Notes under the pieces: model-generated | Database searches by the model: none | The model's input: only the letters and a program-made list of their open reading frames with translations | What the model was told of the DNA's origin: nothing | In this document: positions 24,773 to 32,152 of the stretch, piece by piece | Layout of the letters: every line of letters starts with the position of its first letter | Position numbering within the stretch: position 1 is the first letter of the stretch | Position numbers and translations under genes: made by a program | Source of the DNA: Propionicimonas sp. | GTDB taxonomy: Bacteria > Actinomycetota > Actinomycetes > Propionibacteriales > Propionibacteriaceae | Reading direction: 5' to 3' | NCBI RefSeq assembly: GCF_029975155.1 | Contig: NZ_JARKPQ010000054.1 | Span: 1 to 37,297, forward strand | DNA length: 37,297 nucleotides

Positions 24773-25801
24773 TTGTTCCTCGCGTCCCTGCTGATCGGCC
24801 TGCGTGAAGGGCTGGAAGCAGCGCTGATCGTGGGCATCCTCGTTGCGTACGTCCGCAAGCGGGATCGCTCCGACGTCCTCCCCCGGATCTGGTGGGGGGT
24901 CGGGCTGGCCGTCCTGATCGCGCTCGCGCTGGGCGCGATCCTCACCTTCGGGGCCTACGGGCTGAGCTTCCAGGGCCAGGAGATCGTCGGCGGCCTGATG
25001 TCCCTGCTCGCGGTGGGCATGGTCACCTGGATGGTCTTCTGGATGATGAAGACCGGCCACCGGCTGAAGGCGGAACTCGAGGGCGAGGCCGACAGCGCAC
25101 TGGCGGTCGGCTCCGGCTGGGCGCTGGCCTGGATCGCCCTGATCTCCGTCGGACGCGAGGGCATCGAGACCACGCTCATCCTCTGGGGATGGGTCGGCCA
25201 GCCGGCGGCACTGCTCGGCGCGCTGGTCGGGATCTGCATCGCCGTCGGCATCGGCTACCTCCTGTACCGCGGCATGGTCCGGATCAACCTCGGCACGTTC
25301 TTCGCCTGGACCGGCGCGTTCCTGATCGTCGTCGCGGCCGGCATCCTCGCCTACGGCATCCACGACCTGCAGGAGGCCGCGGTCCTGCCGGGTCCGTTCT
25401 CCGGCCATCCGATCACACCGACCGACCTGCGCACCGGAGAGGTGCTGGTCGGGCTGACGGACGGGCCGTTCTGGCTGGCCGCGTTCCCCTTCGGCTGGGC
25501 CTTCGACCTCACCGGCAGCCTCGATCCGACCGGGCTGGCCGCCACCCTGCTGAAGGGGACGGTCGGCTTCACCCCCCTGATGAGCTGGCTCGAGGTCACC
25601 GCCTGGGCGATCTACCTTGCGGTCGTGCTGCCGCGCTTCCTCGTCCGCGTCCGCAAGAACCGGATCGCGCAGCGCGCCGCGAAAGCTGCCCGCGAGGCTG
25701 CGGCAGCGTCCGCAGCGGCCACTCCGGCCGCGTCCCCTCCTGTCCTGGAACCACAGGCCGCTCCGCGCCTGGTCCTCGCCGATGAAAGGAAACCCGCATG
25801 A
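24773..25801 (+). CDS. efeU: EfeU iron permease (FTR1 family)
   Basis: A 342-residue membrane protein of the FTR1/EfeU family with about seven TM segments. The two REGLE-type iron motifs are visible: REGLEAAL near the N-terminus and REGIETTL in the middle. It takes up iron through the cytoplasmic membrane, with ferrous iron the usual EfeUOB substrate. The start is TTG 24773, preceded by GAGAGGGG; the first TM follows directly. The Ala-rich C-terminal tail is cytoplasmic. Its stop overlaps the efeO start as ATGA. The iron box upstream predicts induction under iron limitation. Confidence 0.93.
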   Translation: MFLASLLIGLREGLEAALIVGILVAYVRKRDRSDVLPRIWWGVGLAVLIALALGAILTFGAYGLSFQGQEIVGGLMSLLAVGMVTWMVFWMMKTGHRLKAELEGEADSALAVGSGWALAWIALISVGREGIETTLILWGWVGQPAALLGALVGICIAVGIGYLLYRGMVRINLGTFFAWTGAFLIVVAAGILAYGIHDLQEAAVLPGPFSGHPITPTDLRTGEVLVGLTDGPFWLAAFPFGWAFDLTGSLDPTGLAATLLKGTVGFTPLMSWLEVTAWAIYLAVVLPRFLVRVRKNRIAQRAAKAAREAAAASAAATPAASPPVLEPQAAPRLVLADERKPA

Positions 25802-27078
25802 CCGGCACCACCCGCCGATGGATCGTTGCCGGAGGAGCGTCCGCGCTCCTTCTCGCCGGCTGCACCGTCAACCAGCCCGCGCCGACGACCAGCGGCGCCG
25901 CGGCGGCCGCGGACGGAGTGCTCACCGTCTCCTCGACCGCGGACGCCTGCACCGTCTCAGCGGCCACCGCGAAGAGCGGCAACACCACGTTCACCGTGAC
26001 CAACAACGGCGAGGCGACCACTGAGTTCTACCTGCTCGGCGACGACGGCCTGCGGATCGTCGCGGAGCGCGAGAACATCGCGCCGGGTTCGTCCGCCGAC
26101 CTGTCGGTCGCCCTGCAGCCCGGCAGCTACTTCACCGCCTGCAAGCCCGGCATGCGCGGCGAGAACGTGGGTGAGGCGGCCTTCACCGTCACCGGCGAGC
26201 CGATCCAGCTCTCCGGTGAGGACGCCGAACTGTTCGACGCCGCGGTGGTCGACTACGTGAACTTCGTGAAGAACGAGGTCGCGGAGCTACAGCCCAACGT
26301 GGAGAAGTTCGCGAAGGCCTACGCCGACGGCGACGACGAGACCGCGCGCAGCCTGTTCGCGACCACCCGGGTCAGCTACGAGCGGATCGAGCCGATCGCG
26401 GAGGCCCTGGGCGTGCTCGACCCGCGGATCGACTACCGCGAGATCGACTACCTCGCCGAGGCCAAGGCGCTGGCGTCCGACGACCCGACCTTCACCGAGT
26501 GGCTGGGCTTCCACCGGATGGAGAAGGACCTCTGGGTGCCGGCCAAGAACGCCGTGCAGCCGGACGGGACGTCCGCGTGGGACGGCTGGCAGCCGTCCAC
26601 GCCGGCGCAGCGCACCGTGATCGCCGACACGCTCGTCGCCGACATCGGCAAGCTGTACGACACCGTCCACGCCACCGACTTCATCGCCACGCAGAAGCTG
26701 GACATCGCGTCCGTCTCGAACGGGGCGTCGTCCCTGCTGGAGGAGATCGCCAAGGGCAAGGTGACCGGCGAGGAGGACTGGTGGTCGCACACCGACCTGT
26801 GGGACTTCCAGGCCAACCTGCAGGGCTCGAAGATCGCGTTCGACCTGGTCGCGCCGATCGCCGAGCGCAAGAGCGACGAGGGCAAGAAGCTCGTGGCAAC
26901 GCTGCAGAGCGAGTTCGCGAAGCTGCAGTCGCTGCTCGACACCTATGGCAGCCTCAAGGACGGCTATGTCACCTACGACAAGGTCAATCGCGACCAGCAG
27001 CGCGAGCTCGTCGACCAGATCGACGCCACCCGCGAGCCGTTGTCGAGGCTGACCGGCGCCGTCCTCGGCCTGGAGTGA
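25798..27078 (+). CDS. efeO: EfeO iron-binding lipoprotein (imelysin/M75 domain)
   Basis: A 426-residue exported protein. The N-terminus ends in the lipobox LLAGC, so it is a membrane-anchored lipoprotein. A cupredoxin-like region (about 35-130) comes first, then an M75 imelysin-like domain with the metal motif H-R-M-E at 239-242. Full EfeO proteins have both parts, and the length fits. It is thought to bind iron and deliver it to EfeU. The ATG overlaps the efeU stop, and efeB follows after six bases. Confidence 0.93.
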   Translation: MTGTTRRWIVAGGASALLLAGCTVNQPAPTTSGAAAAADGVLTVSSTADACTVSAATAKSGNTTFTVTNNGEATTEFYLLGDDGLRIVAERENIAPGSSADLSVALQPGSYFTACKPGMRGENVGEAAFTVTGEPIQLSGEDAELFDAAVVDYVNFVKNEVAELQPNVEKFAKAYADGDDETARSLFATTRVSYERIEPIAEALGVLDPRIDYREIDYLAEAKALASDDPTFTEWLGFHRMEKDLWVPAKNAVQPDGTSAWDGWQPSTPAQRTVIADTLVADIGKLYDTVHATDFIATQKLDIASVSNGASSLLEEIAKGKVTGEEDWWSHTDLWDFQANLQGSKIAFDLVAPIAERKSDEGKKLVATLQSEFAKLQSLLDTYGSLKDGYVTYDKVNRDQQRELVDQIDATREPLSRLTGAVLGLE

Positions 27079-27084
27079 CCGGCG

Positions 27085-28422
27085 ATGGTGCCCGAGCCGG
27101 ACGCGCCCACCACGGCTGAGCCTCCCGACGCGACCACCGCGCCGGAGGCTGCGCCGGGACACCCGCACGGGCTGTCCCGGCGGGGACTGCTCGCCCTCAG
27201 CGGCGGCGTCGGCCTCGCCGTCGGCGCGGTCGCCGGGGGTGCGGTGGCGGCGTCCGGGGCATTCAGCTCGGGCACCAGCAGCACGGTCGACCACCTGGAG
27301 TACCCGTACTTCGGCGACCACCAGGCGGGCATCGTCACCCCGGCCCAGGACCGGATGCACTTCGCCGCGTACGACCTGCGCGACGACGTCACCCGCGAGG
27401 ACCTGGTCGAACTGCTGCAGGACTGGACCTACGCCGCCAGCCGGATGGTGATGGGGCTCGGCGTGAGCGCCCGCGGGGCGTTCGAGGGCGGGCCCTACCT
27501 GCCCCCGGACGACACCGGCGAGGCGGCCGACCTGGGCCCGTCCGGGCTGACGATCACGTTCGGCTTCGGCCGGTCGCTGTTCACCACGGACGACGGCCGC
27601 GACCGGTTCGGCCTCGCCGGCCGGCTGCCGGAGCCGTTCACGGCCCTGCCCAAGATGGTGAACGACTTCATCGAGCCGGCGCGGTCCGGCGGCGACCTGT
27701 GCATCCAGGCGTGCGCGAACGACCCGCAGGTCGCGGTGCACGCGATCCGCAACCTCACCCGGATCGGCTTCGGCCGGTCCACGCTGAAGTGGTCGCAGCT
27801 CGGGTTCGGGCGGACGTCGTCCACCTCGACCTCCCAGAAGACGCCGCGCAACCTGTTCGGCCAGAAGGACGGCACCCGCAACATCAAGGCCGAGGAGCCC
27901 GACCGGCTCGCCGGCAACGTCTGGATCGACGACGGTCCGGACTGGGCGCGCGGCGGCTCGTACCTGGTGGCCCGGCGGATCTCGATGATGATCGAGACCT
28001 GGGACAGCGTCCAGCTGCAGGAGCAGAACCGCGTCCTCGGCCGGGACAAGGCCACCGGCGCGCCGCTGTCGGGCGGCGACGAGTTCACCGCGCCGGACTT
28101 CGCCAAGACGGACGGCGACGGCGCCCAGCTGATCGACCCCCGCTCGCACGTCGCCCGGTCGGCGCCGGAGAACAACGGCGGGATCGCGATGCTGCGCCGC
28201 GGCTACAACTTCGTCGACGGCAACGACCAGGCCGGACGCCTCGACGCGGGCCTGTTCTTCATCGGCTTCGTGAAGGCCCCCGAGCGCTTCGCCGCCGTGC
28301 ACACCAACATGGCCCGCGACGACATGTTCGTGGAGTACCTGAAGACCACGTCCTCGTCCGTCTTCCTGGTGCCCCGCGGCGTCCGCGAGGGCGAGTACGT
28401 CGGCCAGTCCCTGTTCACCTGA
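27085..28422 (+). CDS. efeB: EfeB dye-decolorising (DyP-type) haem peroxidase
   Basis: A 445-residue Tat-exported haem peroxidase. A long N-terminal region precedes the twin-arginine motif SRRGLLALSG and a hydrophobic segment. The DyP signature GXXDG is seen as GQKDG (259-263), and the proximal haem-ligand His is H355 in DPRSHVARS. In EfeUOB the peroxidase is proposed to oxidise ferrous iron or process haem outside the membrane. The start ATG 27085 follows the efeO stop by six bases. Third gene of the iron operon; a palindrome two bases after the stop probably ends the transcript. Confidence 0.93.
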   Translation: MVPEPDAPTTAEPPDATTAPEAAPGHPHGLSRRGLLALSGGVGLAVGAVAGGAVAASGAFSSGTSSTVDHLEYPYFGDHQAGIVTPAQDRMHFAAYDLRDDVTREDLVELLQDWTYAASRMVMGLGVSARGAFEGGPYLPPDDTGEAADLGPSGLTITFGFGRSLFTTDDGRDRFGLAGRLPEPFTALPKMVNDFIEPARSGGDLCIQACANDPQVAVHAIRNLTRIGFGRSTLKWSQLGFGRTSSTSTSQKTPRNLFGQKDGTRNIKAEEPDRLAGNVWIDDGPDWARGGSYLVARRISMMIETWDSVQLQEQNRVLGRDKATGAPLSGGDEFTAPDFAKTDGDGAQLIDPRSHVARSAPENNGGIAMLRRGYNFVDGNDQAGRLDAGLFFIGFVKAPERFAAVHTNMARDDMFVEYLKTTSSSVFLVPRGVREGEYVGQSLFT

Positions 28423-28424
28423 CA

Positions 28425-28490
28425 ACCGGGGACAGGTCCCATTCCCGTTCATCCTCCGGGGAGTGAACGGGAATGGGACCTGTCCCCGGT
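28425..28490. repeat. Dispersed palindrome, copy B (convergent terminator)
   Basis: Perfect 27-bp arms at 28425-28451 and 28464-28490 with a 12-base loop. It begins two bases after the efeB stop, and its last base is the first base of the opposite gene's stop. Arm sequence matches copies A and C; the loop does not. Confidence 0.9.
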
Positions 28491-28786
28491 CAGTCGGGGT
28501 AGGCGATGTCGCGGTACTTCACGGCGCGCCGGGGTTCGGCCATCATCTCCGCGACGGTGTCGCGCCAGGTCGCGTAGTGGGCGGTCTCCTTGTGGGCGGC
28601 GGACGCCTCCTCGGTGCGGTAGGCCTCGACGAGGACGAACCGGGTCGGATCGTCGAGCTCCTGCACCACGTCGAAGCGGGCGATTCCGGGCTCCTGGACG
28701 GACGCCGCGGCGTTCGCCCTCGTCGCATCGATGAACGCGGCCACTGTCTCCGGAAGGACATGAACGAACACGTGCACGATCAGCAT
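28490..28786 (-). CDS. Antibiotic biosynthesis monooxygenase (ABM) domain protein
   Basis: A 98-residue ferredoxin-like dimeric alpha/beta barrel protein. The pattern is typical of ABM/LsrG-like proteins: [20 protein letters not shown], then [23 protein letters not shown], then a C-terminal [19 protein letters not shown]. Family members are cofactor-free monooxygenases or sugar-phosphate isomerases; the activity here cannot be told. ATG 28786 fits the family length. It is convergent with efeB and divergent from the MFS gene at 28871, with 84 bases between. Iron repression is not implied, since it is on the other strand. Confidence 0.82.
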   Translation of the reverse strand: MLIVHVFVHVLPETVAAFIDATRANAAASVQEPGIARFDVVQELDDPTRFVLVEAYRTEEASAAHKETAHYATWRDTVAEMMAEPRRAVKYRDIAYPD

Positions 28787-28870
28787 GCGTCCATCATCGC
28801 GCGGATTGCGCTGCGGCGTCCGCGGTGGGAGCATGGACGGCTGTCCCCGTTCCACCATCCGGAGTTCGTC

Positions 28871-30121
28871 ATGCCCGCGTCCAGCCAGACCCGCGAGTTG
28901 CTCGCGGACGCACCGTACCTGGTGCTGCTCGGCGCACGCACGATCTCGATGCTCGGCATGGCGTTCGCGCCGGTCGCGCTGGCGTTCGGCATCCTCGGCC
29001 TCCCCGGCGCGGACGCCGGCACGCTCTCGGTGGTGCTCGCGGCCCAAACCATCCCGCTGGTCGTGTTCATGCTTGTCGGCGGTGTGATCGCCGACCGGTT
29101 CCCGCGGGCGCTCGTCCTCGGCTGGGGACAGCTGATCGCCGCCGCGGCCTGGAGCGCGATCGGCGTCATGCTGCTCACCGGCTTCACGCCCCTGTGGCTG
29201 CTCTGCCTCGCCGCCGCGTTCGCCGGCATGTCCGGCGCGACCGTCTACCCCGCGCTCAGCGGCATCATCCCCGACCTCGTGCCGACCCACCTGCTGCAGA
29301 AGGGCAACGCCTGGCTGTCGATGGGCGCCAGCGCGGCCCGGTTCATCGGTCTCGTCGCCAGCGGTGCGGTCGTGGTCTGGCTCGGCGGCGGCTGGGCGAT
29401 GGTGGTCGCCGGCGGGCTGTACCTGGTCGCGTCCGGGCTGTCGAGCCTGCTGCCCCGCGGCGGCACCCTCGCCCAGCCCGAGGACAGCCCGCTCACGCAG
29501 TTGCGGGAGGGCTGGGGAGAGTTCCGCAGCCGGCAGTGGCTGTTCGTCTGCGTGCTGCAGTGGGCGGTCATGCTGATGGTGCTGCAGGCGTCCCAGGGCG
29601 TGCTCGGACCGGTGGTCGCCAAGGCCGAGCTCGGCGGCGCCTCCGGCTGGACGCTCGTGCTCGCCGGCGAGGCGCTGGGCGCGGTCCTCGGCGTGGCCAT
29701 CGCGCTGGCCTGGCACCCGCGGCGGCCGATCCTCGTCGCCACCCTGCTCACCTTCACCGCAGCCGCTCCGCAGCTGCTGCTGGGCGTCAGCGCCCCGCTG
29801 TGGGTGGTCGTGGCCGCGGCCTTCTGCATGGGGATCGGCTTCGACCTGTTCGGCGTGCTGTGGATGACCACGATGCAGCGCGAGGTCCCGCCCGAGTCGC
29901 TGTCCCGGGTGGCGTCCTACGACGCGCTGGGCTCGCTGATGCTGGGGCCGATCGGCCTGCTGCTGGCCGGGCCGGCCGCCACGATCTTCGGGCCGCACCT
30001 CGCCCTGATCGGCACCGGGGTGATCAGCCTGGCCACCACGGTGTTCGCGCTGGCGTTCCCCGAGGTGCGGCAGCTGCGCGCCCGGACGGTCATCCGCTCC
30101 GAGGTGACTGAGGCCGCCTGA
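28871..30121 (+). CDS. MFS transporter (EntS/MFS_3 type)
   Basis: A 416-residue major facilitator with about twelve TM segments. The TM2-TM3 loop reads [18 protein letters not shown], as in the EntS-like exporter group, members of which export siderophores, macrolides or other small molecules. The frame is open upstream to 28463 through the palindrome, but ATG 28871 has GGAG six bases before it and gives the family N-terminus. The phosphotransferase-like gene follows two bases after the stop, so they are one transcript. The substrate is unknown. It is near the iron operon but not under its iron box. Confidence 0.85.
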   Translation: MPASSQTRELLADAPYLVLLGARTISMLGMAFAPVALAFGILGLPGADAGTLSVVLAAQTIPLVVFMLVGGVIADRFPRALVLGWGQLIAAAAWSAIGVMLLTGFTPLWLLCLAAAFAGMSGATVYPALSGIIPDLVPTHLLQKGNAWLSMGASAARFIGLVASGAVVVWLGGGWAMVVAGGLYLVASGLSSLLPRGGTLAQPEDSPLTQLREGWGEFRSRQWLFVCVLQWAVMLMVLQASQGVLGPVVAKAELGGASGWTLVLAGEALGAVLGVAIALAWHPRRPILVATLLTFTAAAPQLLLGVSAPLWVVVAAAFCMGIGFDLFGVLWMTTMQREVPPESLSRVASYDALGSLMLGPIGLLLAGPAATIFGPHLALIGTGVISLATTVFALAFPEVRQLRARTVIRSEVTEAA

Positions 30122-30123
30122 CC

Positions 30124-31026
30124 ATGGCTCCCGTCCCCGGCCCCGAACTCGAGCAGTGGGTGCGGGAATTCGCCGCCACCCAGGACCCCAGGGTCGGCGG
30201 GAACACCCCGGTCGTGCCCCTGGTCACCCGGGGGCTGCCCACCCGTCCGGTCGCCCCCGAGCACTCGCAGGTGTACCTGTGCGCGGGCGTGATCGTGAAG
30301 CTGCACGGCCACGGCACCGACCCGGGACGGCTGGCGCGCCGGCTGCACGCGATCGGCGCCCCGGACCTGGACCGGCTGTGGATCCAGCCCCTCGTCCCTG
30401 CCGCCCGCGTCGCGCCGGGCGACCGGCTGGCGACGATCTGGCCGCGGGTCACCGTGTTGGCCACCGTCGACGTGCCGCCATGGGCGGACGCCGGACGTCT
30501 GCTGGCCCGGCTGCACCAGATGCCGATCACGGACGACCCGCCCCGGCTCGGCGGCCATTCGCGGCTGGCCAGGGCAATCGCCTGGCTGCGGGCCTCGGGA
30601 GGGACGGAGCTCGCGTGGCTCGCCGACCTGGGGGACGACCTCGCCGACCGACTACAGGACCCCGTCCGCACCACCCTGGCCCACGGCGACTTCCACCTCG
30701 GCCAGCTCGGCCACACCCCGCTGCGCCGCAGCTGGAAGCTGCTGGACGTGGACGACTTCGGCGTCGGCGATCCCGCCTGGGATCTCGCCCGTCCGGCCGG
30801 TTTCTGGGCTGCGGGCTTCCTGGCCGACGACGCCTGGCACACGTTCCTCGCCGCCTACCGGGACACCGGCGGCCCCGCGGTGCCGGCGGACGGTGACCCG
30901 TGGCCCGCGCTCGACCTGCCCGCGCGGGCGGCCGTCCTCGTCGCGGCGGTGCAGGCCGTCCGGACACCGCACAGCGAGGACACAGCGACCGGACTGCTGG
31001 CGGCTTGTCGGCGCATGCAAGCTTGA
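30124..31026 (+). CDS. Aminoglycoside phosphotransferase (APH)-like kinase
   Basis: A 300-residue protein-kinase-like fold of the APH family. The catalytic loop is HGDFHLGQ (187-194) and the metal-binding segment is [19 protein letters not shown]. The usual Asn of HGDxHxxN is Gln here, which is also seen in maltokinase-type sequences (HGDLHLGQ). The N-lobe is weakly conserved. It could phosphorylate an antibiotic, a sugar or a small metabolite. It is tightly packed between the MFS gene (two bases upstream) and the zinc-ribbon gene (four bases downstream), which suggests a shared job. Confidence 0.75.
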   Translation: MAPVPGPELEQWVREFAATQDPRVGGNTPVVPLVTRGLPTRPVAPEHSQVYLCAGVIVKLHGHGTDPGRLARRLHAIGAPDLDRLWIQPLVPAARVAPGDRLATIWPRVTVLATVDVPPWADAGRLLARLHQMPITDDPPRLGGHSRLARAIAWLRASGGTELAWLADLGDDLADRLQDPVRTTLAHGDFHLGQLGHTPLRRSWKLLDVDDFGVGDPAWDLARPAGFWAAGFLADDAWHTFLAAYRDTGGPAVPADGDPWPALDLPARAAVLVAAVQAVRTPHSEDTATGLLAACRRMQA

Positions 31027-31030
31027 GAGC

Positions 31031-31339
31031 ATGACCCAACCGACTGACCCGCCGCGATACGAGCCCTACGCCGCGCCGCGGCACCCGGCCGGAACCCTGA
31101 CCTGCCCCAAGTGCGGGGCCCCGATGCGCACCTACGAGCGCAACGGCATCCACCTCGAGCAGTGCGCGGGCTGCCGCGGGGTGTTCCTCGACTTCGGCGA
31201 ACTCGAGCACCTCACCCAGCTGGAGAGCCGGTTCGTCGCGCAGCCGCCGCCGGCTCCCGGCTACGGCCCGGCCTGGGGCAGCCACGGCAACCAGCGCTAC
31301 CGCCGTGGCGGCTTCGCCGGCCTGTTCTTCTCCAGCTGA
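31031..31339 (+). CDS. Small zinc-ribbon protein (TFIIB-type zinc finger)
   Basis: A 102-residue protein with a zinc ribbon: LTCPKCGAPM and LEQCAGCRGVFLDFGELEHL provide two Cys-x2-Cys pairs about twenty residues apart. This matches the zf-TFIIB-like family of small bacterial proteins, whose function is unknown. The tail is Pro/Gly-rich (PPPAPGYGPAW) and ends in FFSS. It starts at ATG 31031, four bases after the APH-like stop, as the last gene of the cluster before palindrome C. Confidence 0.85.
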   Translation: MTQPTDPPRYEPYAAPRHPAGTLTCPKCGAPMRTYERNGIHLEQCAGCRGVFLDFGELEHLTQLESRFVAQPPPAPGYGPAWGSHGNQRYRRGGFAGLFFSS

Positions 31340-31350
31340 TCGGCAGTCGC

Positions 31351-31411
31351 CGGGGACAGGTCCCATTCCCGTTCAGTCCGCCGGGGTGAACGGGAATGGG
31401 ACCTGTCCCCG
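31351..31411. repeat. Dispersed palindrome, copy C (convergent terminator)
   Basis: Perfect 25-bp arms at 31351-31375 and 31387-31411 with an 11-base loop. It lies eleven bases past the zinc-ribbon stop and three bases before the stop of the opposite GNAT gene. The arms are the same as in copies A and B. Confidence 0.9.
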
Positions 31412-31414
31412 ATT

Positions 31415-32059
31415 TCAGCCCAGCTGCGGGGCAGCTTCGATCCGGGCCAGCAGCTGGTCCCGAACGTCGGGCCAGTCGTCGGCGATCACGCTGAAGACGA
31501 CGGTGTCGCGGAAGCTGCCGTCCTCGCGGCGGGTGTGCCGCCGCAGCACGCCCTCCCGGGTCGCGCCGAGCCGCTCGATGGCGGCGACGGAGCGGGTGTT
31601 CAGCGCATCGGTCTGGATCTTCACCCTGCCGTAGCCGAGATCCTCGAAGCAGTGCCGCAGCAGCAGGTACTTGGTCTCCGGGTTCACGACCGTGCCCCAC
31701 ACCCGCGGGTCGTACAGCGTCCAGCCCAGATGCAGCCGTTCGTGGACGAGGTACGCCTCACCCAGCGACGTGGTGCCCACGATGGTGCCGGCCGCCCCCA
31801 GCGCAGAATCCTCCGCCAAGCGGACGGCGTAGGCCACCCGGCCCTTTCCCTCCCCGTCGCACGGGGTCGGATCGAGGTACTCCATCGCCATCGCCAGCGT
31901 CGCTTCCGGCGTCTCGGGACGGCGCCGCATCACGTAGCCCGACTGGTACACCCGCGGCTCAGCCAGCATCTCGGCCAGCGCCGGCAGGTCTGCCTCGATC
32001 ACCGGCCGCAGTCGCACGAACCGTCCGGACAGCCAGGAGCCGTGGGGGAGTATCGCCAT
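31415..32059 (-). CDS. GNAT-family N-acetyltransferase (RimJ/RimL-like)
   Basis: A 214-residue acetyl-CoA-dependent acetyltransferase of the RimJ/RimL type. It begins with LSGRFVRLRPVIEADLPALAEM and contains GTTSLGEAYLVHERLHLGWT, then a region GTVVNPETKYLLLRHCFEDL and the C-terminal KIQTDALNTRSVAAIERLGATREG, all normal for the family. Substrate unknown: a protein N-terminus or a small amine. The ATG at 32057-32059 lacks a clear ribosome-binding site. It lies 93 bases after the ABC permease on the same strand. Confidence 0.85.
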   Translation of the reverse strand: MAILPHGSWLSGRFVRLRPVIEADLPALAEMLAEPRVYQSGYVMRRRPETPEATLAMAMEYLDPTPCDGEGKGRVAYAVRLAEDSALGAAGTIVGTTSLGEAYLVHERLHLGWTLYDPRVWGTVVNPETKYLLLRHCFEDLGYGRVKIQTDALNTRSVAAIERLGATREGVLRRHTRREDGSFRDTVVFSVIADDWPDVRDQLLARIEAAPQLG

Positions 32060-32074
32060 GGGTTCATGCTAGGG

Positions 32075-32144
32075 CCGGCACCGACCGAGGCGTCTCGACG
32101 GGCTCGACGAGCGGTATCGGGGGTGGGGACACGGACGGTGCCGG
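32075..32144 (-). terminator. Possible stem between permease and GNAT gene
   Basis: CCGGCACCG (32075-32083) and CGGTGCCGG (32136-32144) are complementary across a 52-base loop, which includes GTCTCGACGGGCTCGACGAG, a motif similar to that in the repeat region near 37.1 kb. A 3'-end structure for the ABC operon is possible, but the loop is long. Confidence 0.25.
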
Positions 32145-32152
32145 GGGACGCT

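Noticed and set aside
31305..31410. Recurring peptide NGNGTCPR in several frames near the three palindromes
   Set aside because: It is the chance translation of the palindrome arm, not a conserved peptide.
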